Source: Janibacter limosus NBRC 16128
GTDB taxonomy: Bacteria > Actinomycetota > Actinomycetes > Actinomycetales > Dermatophilaceae
DNA length: 58,794 nucleotides
Direction of reading: 5' to 3'
Assembly (NCBI RefSeq): GCF_001570985.1
Contig: NZ_BCSS01000020.1
Span: 1 to 58,794, forward strand
Positions 35,346 to 43,996 of this stretch are shown here, one piece after another. A program made the translations under genes and the position numbers. Numbering within the stretch: position 1 is the first letter of the stretch; each line of letters opens with the position of its first letter. Under the pieces are notes generated by a model. That model made no database searches. It saw only the letters and a list, made by a program, of their open reading frames with translations, and was not told the DNA's origin.

Positions 35346-36275
35346 CTAGCCAACGTCGAGGGGCCCGATCTGCGGGTGCACACCGGTCAGCTCCTCGGAG
35401 ACTTCCCACAACCGCCGCATCGCCCCCGGGTCACGCGACCCCGCGGACGAGCCCACGCTCACCGGCCGGCCCCGCGTCTCCCCGGGCCCGCTCGGACCGT
35501 AGAACTCACCACCGACTGCCGTCGGGTCGGTGGCGGCACGCAGGGTGGGCAGGGCCCCCTTCGCCGCGCTCTGACCGGTCACCCAGGTGACGGCTGAGAT
35601 GACTGGCCGAGCGGGCAGCGGCAGGTAGCGGGCCAGTGACGTGCGCGAGAGGCCGGGGTGCGCCGCAACCGCGATCGTCGGCGCGCCGACCTCATCCAGT
35701 CGGCGCTGCAGCTCGTGGGTGAAGAGCAGGTTGGCCAGCTTGGACCGACCGTAGGCACCCCTCGAGTCGTAGCCCCGCTCCGCCTGGAGGTTGTCGAAGT
35801 CCATCGCCCCGCCACCCCAACGGTGCGCCAGGCTCGTCACCGTGACCACCCGGGAGTCGGGCGTCACCAGCAGCCGGTCGAGCAGGAGCCCGGTCAGCGC
35901 GAAGTGCCCCAGGTGGTTGGTGCCCACCTGCAGCTCGAAGCCGTCCTGCGTCACGCCCCGAGGCGTCATCATCAGCCCGGCGTTGTTGACCAGCAGGTCG
36001 ATCCGCTCGTGCCGTCCTCGGATCTCCTCAGCCGCCTCGCGTACCGACTCCAGCGAGCCGAGGTCCAGGCGCACGACCTCGGCGCCAGGGAGCGATGAGG
36101 CGACCTGCTCCCCCTTCGACGTGTCACGACAGGCGAGGACCACGGTGGCGCCGCGTGCGGACAGCTCACGAGCCGTCACCGCGCCCAGCCCCGAGTTGGC
36201 CCCGGTGATCACCACGGTGCGTCCGCTCTGGTCGGGCATGTGGTCCAGCGACCAGGGGCTGCGGCTGCGTGTCAT
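35346..36275 (-). CDS. Short-chain dehydrogenase/reductase (retinol dehydrogenase-like)
   Basis: 309-aa SDR. Cofactor motif TVVITGANSGLGAVTARELS (TGxxxGxG), LVNNAGLMM (NNAG), active Ser in VVTVTSLAHRWGG, and catalytic YGRSKLAN (YxxxK). The acidic/Arg VLACRDTSKGEQ suggests NADP preference. The C-terminal GGEFYGPSGPGETRGRP is characteristic of the retinol-dehydrogenase-like oxidoreductases. The start is ATG 36275. A REP-like element lies just upstream at 36297-36335. Confidence 0.9.
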   Translation of the reverse strand: MTRSRSPWSLDHMPDQSGRTVVITGANSGLGAVTARELSARGATVVLACRDTSKGEQVASSLPGAEVVRLDLGSLESVREAAEEIRGRHERIDLLVNNAGLMMTPRGVTQDGFELQVGTNHLGHFALTGLLLDRLLVTPDSRVVTVTSLAHRWGGGAMDFDNLQAERGYDSRGAYGRSKLANLLFTHELQRRLDEVGAPTIAVAAHPGLSRTSLARYLPLPARPVISAVTWVTGQSAAKGALPTLRAATDPTAVGGEFYGPSGPGETRGRPVSVGSSAGSRDPGAMRRLWEVSEELTGVHPQIGPLDVG

Positions 36276-36296
36276 GGGCCCACCCTGCCACCGCCG

Positions 36297-36335
36297 CCCT
36301 TCGAGACGGTTGCTGCGCAACCTCCTCAGGGAACG
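36297..36335 (+). repeat. REP-like palindromic element
   Basis: Full copy: CCCTTCGAGACGGTTGCTGC, then GCAACCTCCTCAGGGAACG. It contains the perfect inner palindrome GGTTGC-TGC-GCAACC. It lies in the divergent gap between the SDR and sigma-factor genes, where a terminator role is unlikely. Confidence 0.8.
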
Positions 36336-36403
36336 CTGAGCGTCACACTCACGACCCCCCACTCGTCAGATCAGTGACAGCATCGTCACCGAGAGGTAGG
36401 GCC

Positions 36404-37279
36404 ATGGACACCACAGCGCAGACCGAGGACTTCGAGCGGGAGCGACCTCGACTCGTCGGGCTCGCCGCCCGAATCCTCGGCGACCACACCGAGGCGGAGG
36501 ACATCGTGCAGCAGGCCTGGCTGCGCCTCCACGGCACGGACACCGACATCGAGTCGCTGCCCGCGTGGCTGACCACCGTCACCACCCGCCTGTGCCTCGA
36601 CCGGCTCAAGTCCCGGACCCCGGTGCCGCACAGCGAGGTCGAGCCCGGCGAGGCCACCCCGGACATCGCCGACGACATCGTCCTCGCGGACACCGTCGGC
36701 GTCGCCCTACAGGCCGTCATCGAGCGGCTCACCCCCGGCGAGCGCGTGGCCTTCGTCCTGCACGACAGCTTCGGATTCGACTTCGCCACGATCGCGGCGA
36801 TCCTCGACACCACCCCGGCCGCGGCCCGCAAGCTTGCCTCGAGGGCGCGGGGGAAGGTCCGGGCTCGGTCCCTTCGAGGCTCAGCCGCGGACGGCCTCGC
36901 ACCTCAGGGAGCGGGGAGAAGTGACTGGGAAGTCGTCGACGCCTTCATGGCCGCCGCCCGGGACGGAGACTTCGACTCGCTCCTGTCCCTGCTCGCCCCC
37001 GACGCGGCGATCACCGCGGACACCGCAGCCATCGCCACCGGCACCCCCGAGCGGATCGACGGCCGCCGCGAGATCGCCGAGTTCTTCAACGGGAGCGCCC
37101 ATGCGGCACTCGCGGTCCTTGTCGACGAGCGTCCCGCCGCCGCGTGGTTCCTCAAGGGCGAGGCCACGGTGCTCTTCGACTTCACCCTCGAGGACGGCCT
37201 GGTCTGCGGCATCACCTTCCGCGCCGACCCCGAGGTGCTCGCCCGGGTCACCCGTCGCACCGACACCCACCGCGGCTGA
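36404..37279 (+). CDS. ECF sigma factor with SnoaL-like C-terminal domain (SigJ-like)
   Basis: 291-aa sigma factor. Region 2 (about 8-75) has LVGLAARILGDHTEAEDIVQQAWLRL and LPAWLTTVTTRLCLDRLKSR. Region 4 (about 102-155) has LTPGERVAFVLHDSFGFDFATIAAILDTTPAAARKLASRARGKV. The C-terminal SnoaL_2-like domain (about 175-285) includes DWEVVDAFMAAARDGDFDSLLSLLAPDAAITAD, as in ECF41/SigJ-type factors where it acts as a built-in regulator. The linker (about 157-172) is encoded by a REP-related sequence. ATG 36404 follows GAGAGGTAGGG. A small DUF1059-like gene follows. Confidence 0.9.
   Translation: MDTTAQTEDFERERPRLVGLAARILGDHTEAEDIVQQAWLRLHGTDTDIESLPAWLTTVTTRLCLDRLKSRTPVPHSEVEPGEATPDIADDIVLADTVGVALQAVIERLTPGERVAFVLHDSFGFDFATIAAILDTTPAAARKLASRARGKVRARSLRGSAADGLAPQGAGRSDWEVVDAFMAAARDGDFDSLLSLLAPDAAITADTAAIATGTPERIDGRREIAEFFNGSAHAALAVLVDERPAAAWFLKGEATVLFDFTLEDGLVCGITFRADPEVLARVTRRTDTHRG
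36870..36913 (+). repeat. REP-related element inside the sigma-factor gene
   Basis: CCCTTCGAGGCTCAGCCGCG, then GACGGCCTCGCACCTCAGGGAGCG. It shares both ends with the main family (CCCTTCGAG...CTCAGGGAGCG) but has a different centre. It is translated as the linker SLRGSAADGLAPQGAG between region 4 and the SnoaL domain. Confidence 0.7.
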
Positions 37280-37340
37280 TCGTCACATCCACCCTCCCCC
37301 GATCGCCAACACCACAGAACACCCACACAGGAGAGACGAC

Positions 37341-37577
37341 ATGAAGACCATGACCTGCCGACAGCTCGGCGGCCCCTGCGACCTCGCCCATCGGGGCGAG
37401 AGCGCCGACGACGTCATCAACGCCCAGGACCAGCACCTCAAGGCGATGGAAAAGGAGGGCGACGCAGCCCACCAGCCCGCCCGCGACGACATGAAGAGCC
37501 GCTGGCGCCACCCCCGCAAGTCGCTCGGCTGGTACAAGGACATGAAGCAGGCCTTCGCGGATCTCCCGCAGCACTGA
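37341..37577 (+). CDS. Small DUF1059-like protein
   Basis: 78-aa protein beginning MKTMTCRQLGGPCDLAHRGESADDV, the signature of DUF1059 small predicted metal-binding proteins (two Cys in CRQLGGPC). The C-terminal half is charged and helical (KSRWRHPRKSLGWYKDMKQAF). ATG 37341 follows AGGAGAG. It is 61 bp after the sigma factor and is likely co-transcribed, making it a candidate target or modulator of that sigma factor. It also shares an operon end with a hairpin terminator. Confidence 0.75.
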   Translation: MKTMTCRQLGGPCDLAHRGESADDVINAQDQHLKAMEKEGDAAHQPARDDMKSRWRHPRKSLGWYKDMKQAFADLPQH

Positions 37578-37615
37578 TCGACGAAGGGAGGGCCGGCCCG
37601 GCCGCGCTTCGTCGA
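37578..37615 (+). terminator. Hairpin after sigma factor-DUF1059 operon
   Basis: TCGACGAAG (37578-37586) pairs with CTTCGTCGA (37607-37615), with an inner GGCCGG-rich stem. It begins immediately after the stop codon, so it closes the operon. Confidence 0.75.
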
Positions 37616-37670
37616 CAACGCGGCACCGGCACGGCGAAGCACCTCACCTCGTCATCGCCGTACTCTGGTG

Positions 37671-37699
37671 GGGCCCCGGGACACGCCACCCCGGGGCCC
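37671..37699 (+). promoter_or_regulatory. Hairpin in the SulP gene leader
   Basis: GGGCCCCGGG (37671-37680) pairs exactly with CCCGGGGCCC (37690-37699) around a 9-base loop, 28 bases before the SulP start codon. It could be a second terminator or a leader structure affecting translation. Confidence 0.5.
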
Positions 37700-37727
37700 T
37701 GCTGTCATCCACCCCGGACGGATCCCC

Positions 37728-39242
37728 GTGAGCACCGCCATGCCCCCTGTCACCGACACCACGACCCCGGAGCCTTCCGTCCGGGCGGCACTGCGCTCCC
37801 CGCGACTGCTGCGGACCGAGGTCCTCGGTGGTCTCGTCGTCGCGCTGGCCCTGATCCCCGAGGCGATCTCCTTCTCGATCATCGCCGGGGTGGACCCGCG
37901 GGTGGGGCTCTTCGCGTCCTTCACGATGGCGGTGTCGATCGCCTTCCTCGGCGGCCGACCGGCGATGATCTCAGCCGCCACGGGTGCCGTCGCGCTCGTC
38001 ATCGCCCCGCTCATGCACGAGCACGGTTACGACTACCTCATCGCGACCGTCCTGCTCGCCGGCGTCCTCCAGATCGCGCTCGGGGTCGTCGGGGCCGCGC
38101 GGCTGATGCGCTTCATCCCCCGCCAGGTGATGGTCGGCTTCGTCAACGCGCTGGCCATCCTCATCTTCATCGCGCAGATCCCCCACCTCGTCGACGTGCC
38201 GTGGCTGGTCTACCCGATGATCGCGGTCGGGATCGCGATCATCGTCGTCTTCCCCCGGCTCACGGCGGTCATCCCCGCGCCGCTCATCGCGATCGTCGCA
38301 CTCACCGCCTTCGTCCTGATCGGTGGCGTCGGCGTCCCGGACGTCGCTGACCAGGGGCAGCTGCCCGACAGCCTGCCGGCGCTCTTCCTCCCCGACGTGC
38401 CGCTCACCTGGCAGACCCTGCAGATCATCGGCCCCTACGCCCTGGCCATGGCCCTCGTCGGTCTGCTCGAGTCGCTGCTCACGGCCAAGCTCGTCGACGA
38501 CATCACGGACACGCACTCCGACAAGACGCGCGAAGCCTGCGGCCAGGGCGCGGCCAATGTCATCACCGGCTTCTTCGGGGGGATGGGCGGCTGCGCGATG
38601 ATCGGGCAGACGATGATCAACGTCAAGGCCTCAGGGGCCCGCACGCGGATCTCGACCTTCCTCGCGGGCGTCTTCCTGCTGATCCTCGTCGTCGGTTTCG
38701 GCGACATCGTCGGCCTCATCCCGATGGCCGCACTCGTCGCGGTGATGATCATGGTCTCGGTCGGCACCTTCGACTGGCACTCGATCCGCCCCGCCACCCT
38801 GCGCCGCATGCCCAAGTCGGAGACCACCGTCATGCTGGCGACGGTCGCGGTCACCGTGACGACCCACAACCTCGCGATCGGCGTCATCGTCGGCGTCCTC
38901 GTCGCGATGGTGCTCTTCGCCCGCAGGGTCGCGCACCTCACGCAGACCCACCGGGAGCTCGTGGAGGACGAAGGGGGCGTCACCGCCGTCTACCGCGTCA
39001 CCGGAGCGCTCTTCTTCGCCTCGAGCAACGACCTCTACACGCAGTTCGACTACGTCGGCGACCCGCAGCGGGTGCGCATCGACCTCACCGACAGCCACAT
39101 CTGGGACGCCTCCACGGTGGCCGCCCTCGATGCGATCACCACGAAGTACGAGCGCAAGGGCAAGACGGTCGAGGTCACCGGGCTCAACGCAGCGAGCGCC
39201 GAGCGTCACGACCGGCTCAGTGGCGACCTCGGGATGCACTGA
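37728..39242 (+). CDS. SulP-family anion transporter with STAS domain
   Basis: 504-aa inner-membrane transporter of the SLC26/SulP family. It has about 11-12 hydrophobic segments, with signature [32 protein letters not shown] and [17 protein letters not shown] near the N-terminus. The [44 protein letters not shown] block is intact. The cytoplasmic C-terminal STAS domain has [20 protein letters not shown]. Substrates in the family are sulfate, bicarbonate or dicarboxylates. GTG 37728 or ATG 37740 may start it. Its end overlaps the convergent DUF2809 gene by 26 bp. Confidence 0.9.
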   Translation: MSTAMPPVTDTTTPEPSVRAALRSPRLLRTEVLGGLVVALALIPEAISFSIIAGVDPRVGLFASFTMAVSIAFLGGRPAMISAATGAVALVIAPLMHEHGYDYLIATVLLAGVLQIALGVVGAARLMRFIPRQVMVGFVNALAILIFIAQIPHLVDVPWLVYPMIAVGIAIIVVFPRLTAVIPAPLIAIVALTAFVLIGGVGVPDVADQGQLPDSLPALFLPDVPLTWQTLQIIGPYALAMALVGLLESLLTAKLVDDITDTHSDKTREACGQGAANVITGFFGGMGGCAMIGQTMINVKASGARTRISTFLAGVFLLILVVGFGDIVGLIPMAALVAVMIMVSVGTFDWHSIRPATLRRMPKSETTVMLATVAVTVTTHNLAIGVIVGVLVAMVLFARRVAHLTQTHRELVEDEGGVTAVYRVTGALFFASSNDLYTQFDYVGDPQRVRIDLTDSHIWDASTVAALDAITTKYERKGKTVEVTGLNAASAERHDRLSGDLGMH

Positions 39243-39594
39243 CCCGAGCAAGCAGCACCATCACCCCGGCGCCCAGGACGCTCCCCACGGCGTACCACCC
39301 GATGTCCCGCGGGTCGAAGCCTGACCCCAGCAGCAGGCTCAGTGCGGGCAGTCGCGCCGGGATGCCCGTGAGCTGGGCCAGCTCGACGAGCACGCACGCG
39401 ACGAAGGCCGCTCCCGCCGCCGTCGCAGGCCGGCCCCGCGACAGCAGCGCGATCGCGAAGCACGCGGCCATCGCATAGAGCACACTGCCCGCGGCATCGG
39501 CCCAGGCCAGGTGTCGGACGAGCTGCACCGACAAGCCCGCGAGGACGACCGCGGCGAGACACGAGGCGGAGAGGACGCGGGGCACGGGCGCCAT
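39217..39594 (-). CDS. DUF2809-family membrane protein
   Basis: 125-aa protein with about four membrane helices (LSASCLAAVVLAGLSVQLV, LYAMAACFAIALL, AAGAAFVACVLVELAQL and YAVGSVLGAGVMVLLA). The LGSGFDPRDIGWYAVG segment matches the DUF2809 'FD.rDl' signature. Function is unknown. The start was set at 39594 (MAPVPRVLSASC), as longer readings lack conservation. It is convergent with SulP and divergent from the 2H phosphoesterase gene. Confidence 0.72.
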   Translation of the reverse strand: MAPVPRVLSASCLAAVVLAGLSVQLVRHLAWADAAGSVLYAMAACFAIALLSRGRPATAAGAAFVACVLVELAQLTGIPARLPALSLLLGSGFDPRDIGWYAVGSVLGAGVMVLLARVSASRGRH

Positions 39595-39694
39595 CCCACT
39601 CCATCGACCTGAGCCCGACCTGTGGACCCTCGCGACCGTGACCCGTCTCGCCGCGCCAACCAACCGCGCGAACCAACCGTGGCAGGCTCGGCCC

Positions 39695-40279
39695 GTGCCC
39701 GGCCACACCGTTCTGCAGCTGCCCGTCCCCGCCCTCGAGGACTGGGTCAGGGAACGCACGCGCCACTACGACGAGGGCTTCGTCTCGGCCGACCCGGACT
39801 TCGGCCATGCGCACATCACGGCGCTGGCCCCCTTCGCTCCCTCACCGACGGCCGAGCAGCTGGCGACGATCGCCGGCATCGCGGCCACCACCGCGCCGAT
39901 CACGGTCCGGCTGGACGAGATCGGCGAGTTTCCCGACGGGATCATCCACCTGCGGCCGGTGCCGGACCGTCCCCTGCGTGCCCTGACGGAGGCGCTCGTG
40001 ACGGCCTTCCCGCAGTACCCGCCGTATGCCGGGAGATTCGGTCCCCACGCGGACCCGCACCTCACCCTCGACGCGGCCTCCGACGAGGTGTCCATCGCGT
40101 CGACCCGGCGCCTGCTCGGCGCCCTGGTGCCGGTGACGTGCATGCTCACCGAGCTGCAGCTGAGCTGGTGGGAGAGCGGTCGCTGCCACGTCATGCAGCA
40201 GTGGCCGCTCAGCCCAGCAGGTCCAGCCCCGGGCCGTCGAGGTCGGCCGGCGCCACGGAGCGACCCGAGATCGCCATGA
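39695..40279 (+). CDS. 2'-5' RNA ligase-like 2H phosphoesterase
   Basis: 194-aa protein with the two tetrapeptide motifs of the 2H superfamily: HAHITAL near 39-45 and DPHLTLD near 118-124, about 80 residues apart. Members act on 2'-5' or cyclic phosphodiesters. I use GTG 39695 for the conserved PGHTVLQLPVPAL opening; GTG 39638 would add 19 residues. The C-terminal end (PAPGRRGRPAPRSDPRSP) overlaps the next convergent gene by 71 bp and looks non-conserved. Confidence 0.8.
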   Translation: MPGHTVLQLPVPALEDWVRERTRHYDEGFVSADPDFGHAHITALAPFAPSPTAEQLATIAGIAATTAPITVRLDEIGEFPDGIIHLRPVPDRPLRALTEALVTAFPQYPPYAGRFGPHADPHLTLDAASDEVSIASTRRLLGALVPVTCMLTELQLSWWESGRCHVMQQWPLSPAGPAPGRRGRPAPRSDPRSP

Positions 40280-40823
40280 GGAGGGCCAGTGCCGGACCGC
40301 GGACCTCGGGCCCGTCGCCGATCGACAGCTCGACATCGTTGGCGTGCAGGGTGACGCGCTCGGCGCGCTGACGGCCGCCGCCCAGGCCCTCGGAGACCCG
40401 CGCCTGGTAGCGCAGCGCCCGCTCGACGCCCTCGGCGGAGTAGTCGTGCCAGATCCCCAAGGGCCGGCGGATGTCCTCGCCGTGGAGCACCTCCTCGACG
40501 AGGCGGCTGTCCACGGGCGCGGGCGGACCGCTGCGCCGCGGCGCGACCTCACGCAGCCGGCTGAGCGTCTCGCGTGGCGTGGCGCCCCGGTTGCGCTCCA
40601 GGCCCTGCTGGTTCTGCCGGTCGAAGTTGCCGCGGGCCCGGGCCATCGCCCACACCACGCCGAAGGGGGTGGCCCTCGCGTTGTCGACCAGGTGCGCCGC
40701 GACATCGTGGACGCTCCACCCCTCGCAGAGCGAGGGCTGGCGCCACTGCTCGTCGGTGAGCCGCTCGAGGTCGTCGGCCAGCGCGGCCCGCTCGGCGTGG
40801 ACCAGTTCCCAGACGTCTGTCAT
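40209..40823 (-). CDS. Maleylpyruvate isomerase family/DinB-like protein
   Basis: 204-aa member of the mycothiol-dependent maleylpyruvate isomerase fold. WELVHAERAALADDLERLTDEQWRQPSLCEGWSVHDVAAHLVDNA contains the first His ligand. EEVLHGEDIRRPLGI and RVTLHANDVELSIGDGPEVRG follow, the latter being the TIGR03083-type signature. It lacks the separate SCP2-like C-terminal domain of the 4696-5496 paralogue. The substrate is unknown. A partial REP-like element lies between it and the methyltransferase gene. Confidence 0.8.
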   Translation of the reverse strand: MTDVWELVHAERAALADDLERLTDEQWRQPSLCEGWSVHDVAAHLVDNARATPFGVVWAMARARGNFDRQNQQGLERNRGATPRETLSRLREVAPRRSGPPAPVDSRLVEEVLHGEDIRRPLGIWHDYSAEGVERALRYQARVSEGLGGGRQRAERVTLHANDVELSIGDGPEVRGPALALLMAISGRSVAPADLDGPGLDLLG

Positions 40824-40857
40824 GTGCTCAGCCTGCCACCCCGGCCCGACAGCCGCG

Positions 40858-40883
40858 CCCCTTCGAGACGGTCGCGGGGCGAC
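40858..40883 (+). repeat. Truncated REP-like element
   Basis: CCCCTTCGAGACGGTCGCGG then GGCGAC. It keeps the left end and the inner GTCGC/GCGAC arms but lacks the CTCCTCAGGGAACG right end. It sits between divergent genes. Confidence 0.6.
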
Positions 40884-40901
40884 GGGCCTAGGGTGGCGAG
40901 C

Positions 40902-41510
40902 ATGGCACCTGAGCAGAGCGAGTGGATGCGGATCGTCGCGGAGGACCCCCACCATTCCCAGTGGTACATCGACCGCTTCCGCGAGATGGCCGCCCGAGGG
41001 GACGACCTCCACGGCGAGGCCCGCTGCATCGACGCGATGCTCCCGCGGGGCGCTCGCGTCCTGGACGCGGGCTGCGGTCCCGGCCGTGTGGGTGGTCGCC
41101 TGCACGAGCTCGGCCACGACGTCACCGGCGCCGATGTCGACCCGGCACTCATCGCCGCCGCCGAGGAGGACCACCCCGGTCCGCGCTGGGTCGTCAGCGA
41201 CCTGGCCGTCCTCGACCTGCGCGACGACGACGGGGAGCGGACCCCCTTCGACCTCATCGTGTGCGCCGGCAATGTCATGACCTTCCTCGCGCCGAGCACG
41301 CGCCGCGACGTCCTCACCGGCTTCGCCGACCACCTCGCCGAGGGCGGGCGTGCGGTCATCGGGTTCGGCGCGGACCGCGGCTACGACACCGCCGACTTCG
41401 TCGCGGACGCGACCGAGGCGGGCCTGCGCGAGCAGGTCCGCCTCGGTGGGTGGGCTCTGGAGCCCTGGACGCAGGACGCCGACTTCATGGTCAGCATCCT
41501 GGGCCGCTGA
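40902..41510 (+). CDS. Class I SAM-dependent methyltransferase
   Basis: 202-aa methyltransferase. Motif I is VLDAGCGPGRVGGRL (about 53-67), the acidic motif II is VTGADVDPALI, motif III is FDLIVCAGNVMTFL and motif post-III is LAEGGRAVIGFG. The N-terminus HSQWYIDRFREMAARGDDLHGEARCIDAML is typical of small-molecule methyltransferases of this type. The substrate is unknown. It converges with the next gene 3 bp away. Confidence 0.88.
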   Translation: MAPEQSEWMRIVAEDPHHSQWYIDRFREMAARGDDLHGEARCIDAMLPRGARVLDAGCGPGRVGGRLHELGHDVTGADVDPALIAAAEEDHPGPRWVVSDLAVLDLRDDDGERTPFDLIVCAGNVMTFLAPSTRRDVLTGFADHLAEGGRAVIGFGADRGYDTADFVADATEAGLREQVRLGGWALEPWTQDADFMVSILGR

Positions 41511-41513
41511 CGA

Positions 41514-42389
41514 TCAGGGCGCGACCGGCCGCCCCTGGAGGACCCGCCACGTGTAGGCCGTGCCGAGCGCGAAGACGGGTGTCGTCACGATGGTCGCGAG
41601 CCCGCACGTGCAGCACGACGTGATGACGATGACCACGATGGCCAGCATCGCGTAGAGCAGGGTGTCGCCGAGGTGCTCCTTGACGAAGGTGAAGCTCGCC
41701 GAGATCGCCTCCGTCGCACTCTTGCCGTCGAGGACCGCCGCATTGGCGTAGTAGAGGAAGAAGCCCACGACGAGCGCGCCGACGAGGAGGGCGACGAGTC
41801 CGACGATGACGGCGATCCCGACGAGGAGACCGGCGAGCAGGGCCTGACCCCAGGGGATGCGCGTGAACATCGCCGAGAGGTCCGTGCGTCCTGTGTCGAC
41901 GACGTCGAGGGCACCTCGCAGCAGGGCCAGACCGAGGACCCAGCTGACGATCCCGGAGAGGATGCCTCCCACCGCCTGGAGCAGGTAGGAGACGGCGTTG
42001 TCCTCGGGCAGCCCGGTCGCCGGGTCGATCGGCGCGTCCATCGCGAAGGTCGAACCGGCACCGAGCATGTTGAAGAGGAACTGGATGCCGAAGGCCAGGA
42101 AGAAGATGAGCAGGCCCATGACGATGAAGGGGCCGAGGTGCTGGGTGAACTTCTTCCACCCGTAGGCCATCGCGTCGACGGGACTGTACGTCGGCACGCC
42201 ACCCCAGCCCGGGCCACCGGGGGCCGCTCCACCGGGCGGCAGCGGAGGCATGCCGCCCCCATAGGGCGGCTGCCCACCGTAGGGCGGTTGTCCCCCGCTA
42301 CCGCCGAAGGGGGGCTGGCTCGGCGGGTATGGCCCACCCGACGGGGGCGGTGGCTGGTTCGGCGGCATGGGAGGTGGCGGGTAGCTCAT
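41514..42389 (-). CDS. Pro/Gly-rich N-terminal, multi-pass membrane protein
   Basis: 291-aa protein. Residues 1-80 are a Pro/Gly/Tyr-rich low-complexity region (repeats of PPYGGQ), followed by a VDAMAYGWKKFTQHLGPFIVMGLLIFFLAF start. At least five membrane segments follow, including AVGGILSGIVSWVLGLALLRG, LLVGIAVIVGLVALLVGALVVGFFLYY and LAIVVIVITSCCTCGLATIV. It resembles DUF975/GPDase-membrane-like proteins common in Actinobacteria, with a YANAAVLDGKSATEAISASF motif. Function is unknown. Confidence 0.75.
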   Translation of the reverse strand: MSYPPPPMPPNQPPPPSGGPYPPSQPPFGGSGGQPPYGGQPPYGGGMPPLPPGGAAPGGPGWGGVPTYSPVDAMAYGWKKFTQHLGPFIVMGLLIFFLAFGIQFLFNMLGAGSTFAMDAPIDPATGLPEDNAVSYLLQAVGGILSGIVSWVLGLALLRGALDVVDTGRTDLSAMFTRIPWGQALLAGLLVGIAVIVGLVALLVGALVVGFFLYYANAAVLDGKSATEAISASFTFVKEHLGDTLLYAMLAIVVIVITSCCTCGLATIVTTPVFALGTAYTWRVLQGRPVAP

Positions 42390-42478
42390 GCGACCACCCA
42401 ATCCTGAACGGCCCTCGACGGCAACCCAACTCACGCGACTCCCGACCTCCCCGGTCCCCACCGGGTCCGGGCGGACGG

Positions 42479-43798
42479 TCAATAAGCGGGTACCAGCAGG
42501 TCGCGGGTGATGTCGGCGATCGACGCCGCACCCACGAGGCCCATGGTCAGGTCGAGCTCGCCGAGCACGTTGTCGATGACCGCGCTGACCCCGTCCGCGC
42601 CGTCGAGCGCGAGCCCGTAGACGTGGGGTCTGCCCAGCAGGCAGGCGTCGGCGCCGAGGGCGAGGGCCACGAAGAGGTCGGCTCCGGTCCGCACCCCGCT
42701 GTCCATCAGGACGGTGGGCTCCGGGCCGACCGCCGCGCGCACCCGCACGAGTGCATCGAGTGCTGCGATCGATCGATCCACCTGTCGCCCACCGTGGTTA
42801 GACACCACGACGGCGTCGACGCCCATGTCGAAGGCCTTCCGTGCATCGTCCTCGTGGAGGATCCCCTTGAGCACGACGGGCAGGCTGGTCCGCTCCCGGA
42901 GCGTCGCGATGTGCTCCCACGACAGACCCGGGTTGGAGTAGATGTCGAGGAAGGTCTCGACCGCCGCCCGCGGCTGCGGCGAGCGCAGGTTGTCGCGCAC
43001 ACCGCCGGGGTGCTGACGAGACATCGACAGCAGGGTGGCGAGTCCTCCCTTGGCCGCCCTGGCCGCTTGCAGGGGCTTGCGGGGATCGATCCCCAGCGGC
43101 TGGGCGCTGCGGGCACCGGCCGCGAGCCGCTCGCGGACGATCTCCATGAAGCGCGGGTCCGAGGTGTACTGCGCGATCCCCTCCCCGCGGGCGAAGGGCA
43201 GGGACCCCAGATCGAGGTCCTCGGTGCGCCAGCCGAGCATCGTCGTGTCGAGTGTGACGACCAGGGCCCGCGCCCCGGCTGCCTCCGCGCGGCCGATCAT
43301 CGAGTCGACGAGCTCCTCGTCGGTGGACCAGTACAGCTGGTACCAGAAGGGGGTCCCCGCCATCGCCTGCGCCGTCTCCTCCATCGGGCAGCTGCCCTGG
43401 CAGGAGAAGACGTAAGGGATCCCGCTGGCGTGCGCACCCTCCGCGATGCGCAGGTCGGCATCGTCGACGACGAGACCAGCGGCACCCACCGGTGCGAGCA
43501 GGAGCGGGGCGGCGAGGTCGGTGCCGAGCACCGTCGTCCGCAGGTCGCGTCCGCTCGTGGCATGGAGCATCCGGGGCACGACGCGCCAGCGGTCGAAGGC
43601 CTCCCGATTGGCTCTCATCGTCGCTCCAGAGCCCGCGCCACCGGCGATGTACGCCCACGCCTTGCGACTCATGGCCGCCCGCGCACGACGCTCGAGGGCA
43701 GTCACCTCGGTGGGGACCAGGGGTGCGATGCCGAGGGCGCCGGGCCGGTAGATGGAGTCCTGCCGGGCGCGTCCGCGGGCGGGCTGAGGAACGGTCAT
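42479..43798 (-). CDS. FMN-dependent alpha-hydroxy-acid oxidase (lactate 2-monooxygenase-like)
   Basis: 439-aa TIM-barrel flavoprotein. The FMN site shows APLLLAPVGAAGL, FSCQGSCPMEETAQAM and QLYWSTDEELV. The catalytic His-Arg signature is SNHGGRQVDRSIAALDAL, with the phosphate-binding VLMDSGVRTGADLFVALALGADACLLGRP. The YIAGGAGSGATMRANREAFDRW N-terminus matches the lactate monooxygenase branch of Actinobacteria. It would oxidise L-lactate or a related 2-hydroxy acid. It is divergent from the SSS transporter gene, so a shared organic-acid role is possible. Confidence 0.9.
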   Translation of the reverse strand: MTVPQPARGRARQDSIYRPGALGIAPLVPTEVTALERRARAAMSRKAWAYIAGGAGSGATMRANREAFDRWRVVPRMLHATSGRDLRTTVLGTDLAAPLLLAPVGAAGLVVDDADLRIAEGAHASGIPYVFSCQGSCPMEETAQAMAGTPFWYQLYWSTDEELVDSMIGRAEAAGARALVVTLDTTMLGWRTEDLDLGSLPFARGEGIAQYTSDPRFMEIVRERLAAGARSAQPLGIDPRKPLQAARAAKGGLATLLSMSRQHPGGVRDNLRSPQPRAAVETFLDIYSNPGLSWEHIATLRERTSLPVVLKGILHEDDARKAFDMGVDAVVVSNHGGRQVDRSIAALDALVRVRAAVGPEPTVLMDSGVRTGADLFVALALGADACLLGRPHVYGLALDGADGVSAVIDNVLGELDLTMGLVGAASIADITRDLLVPAY

Positions 43799-43996
43799 GA
43801 CCGCAGGCTAGGGCACGACTGCACACCTCCGCCGAGGTGATCTTGAGTACACCGGAAGCGGCTCGCGATCCCGCTCCCTCACGCATGATCATGGGCTTTG
43901 CGGGCATTTTCGTGCGTTTGGCGTCATTAGCCTTCTGCGCGACCCCGGGTTACCTTGCGCTGAGCCACACCCACAACACCACACCGGAAGGAAGGC

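Noticed and set aside
42329-43840. 503-codon plus-strand frame over the alpha-hydroxy-acid oxidase
   Set aside because: It is antisense to a complete flavoenzyme.
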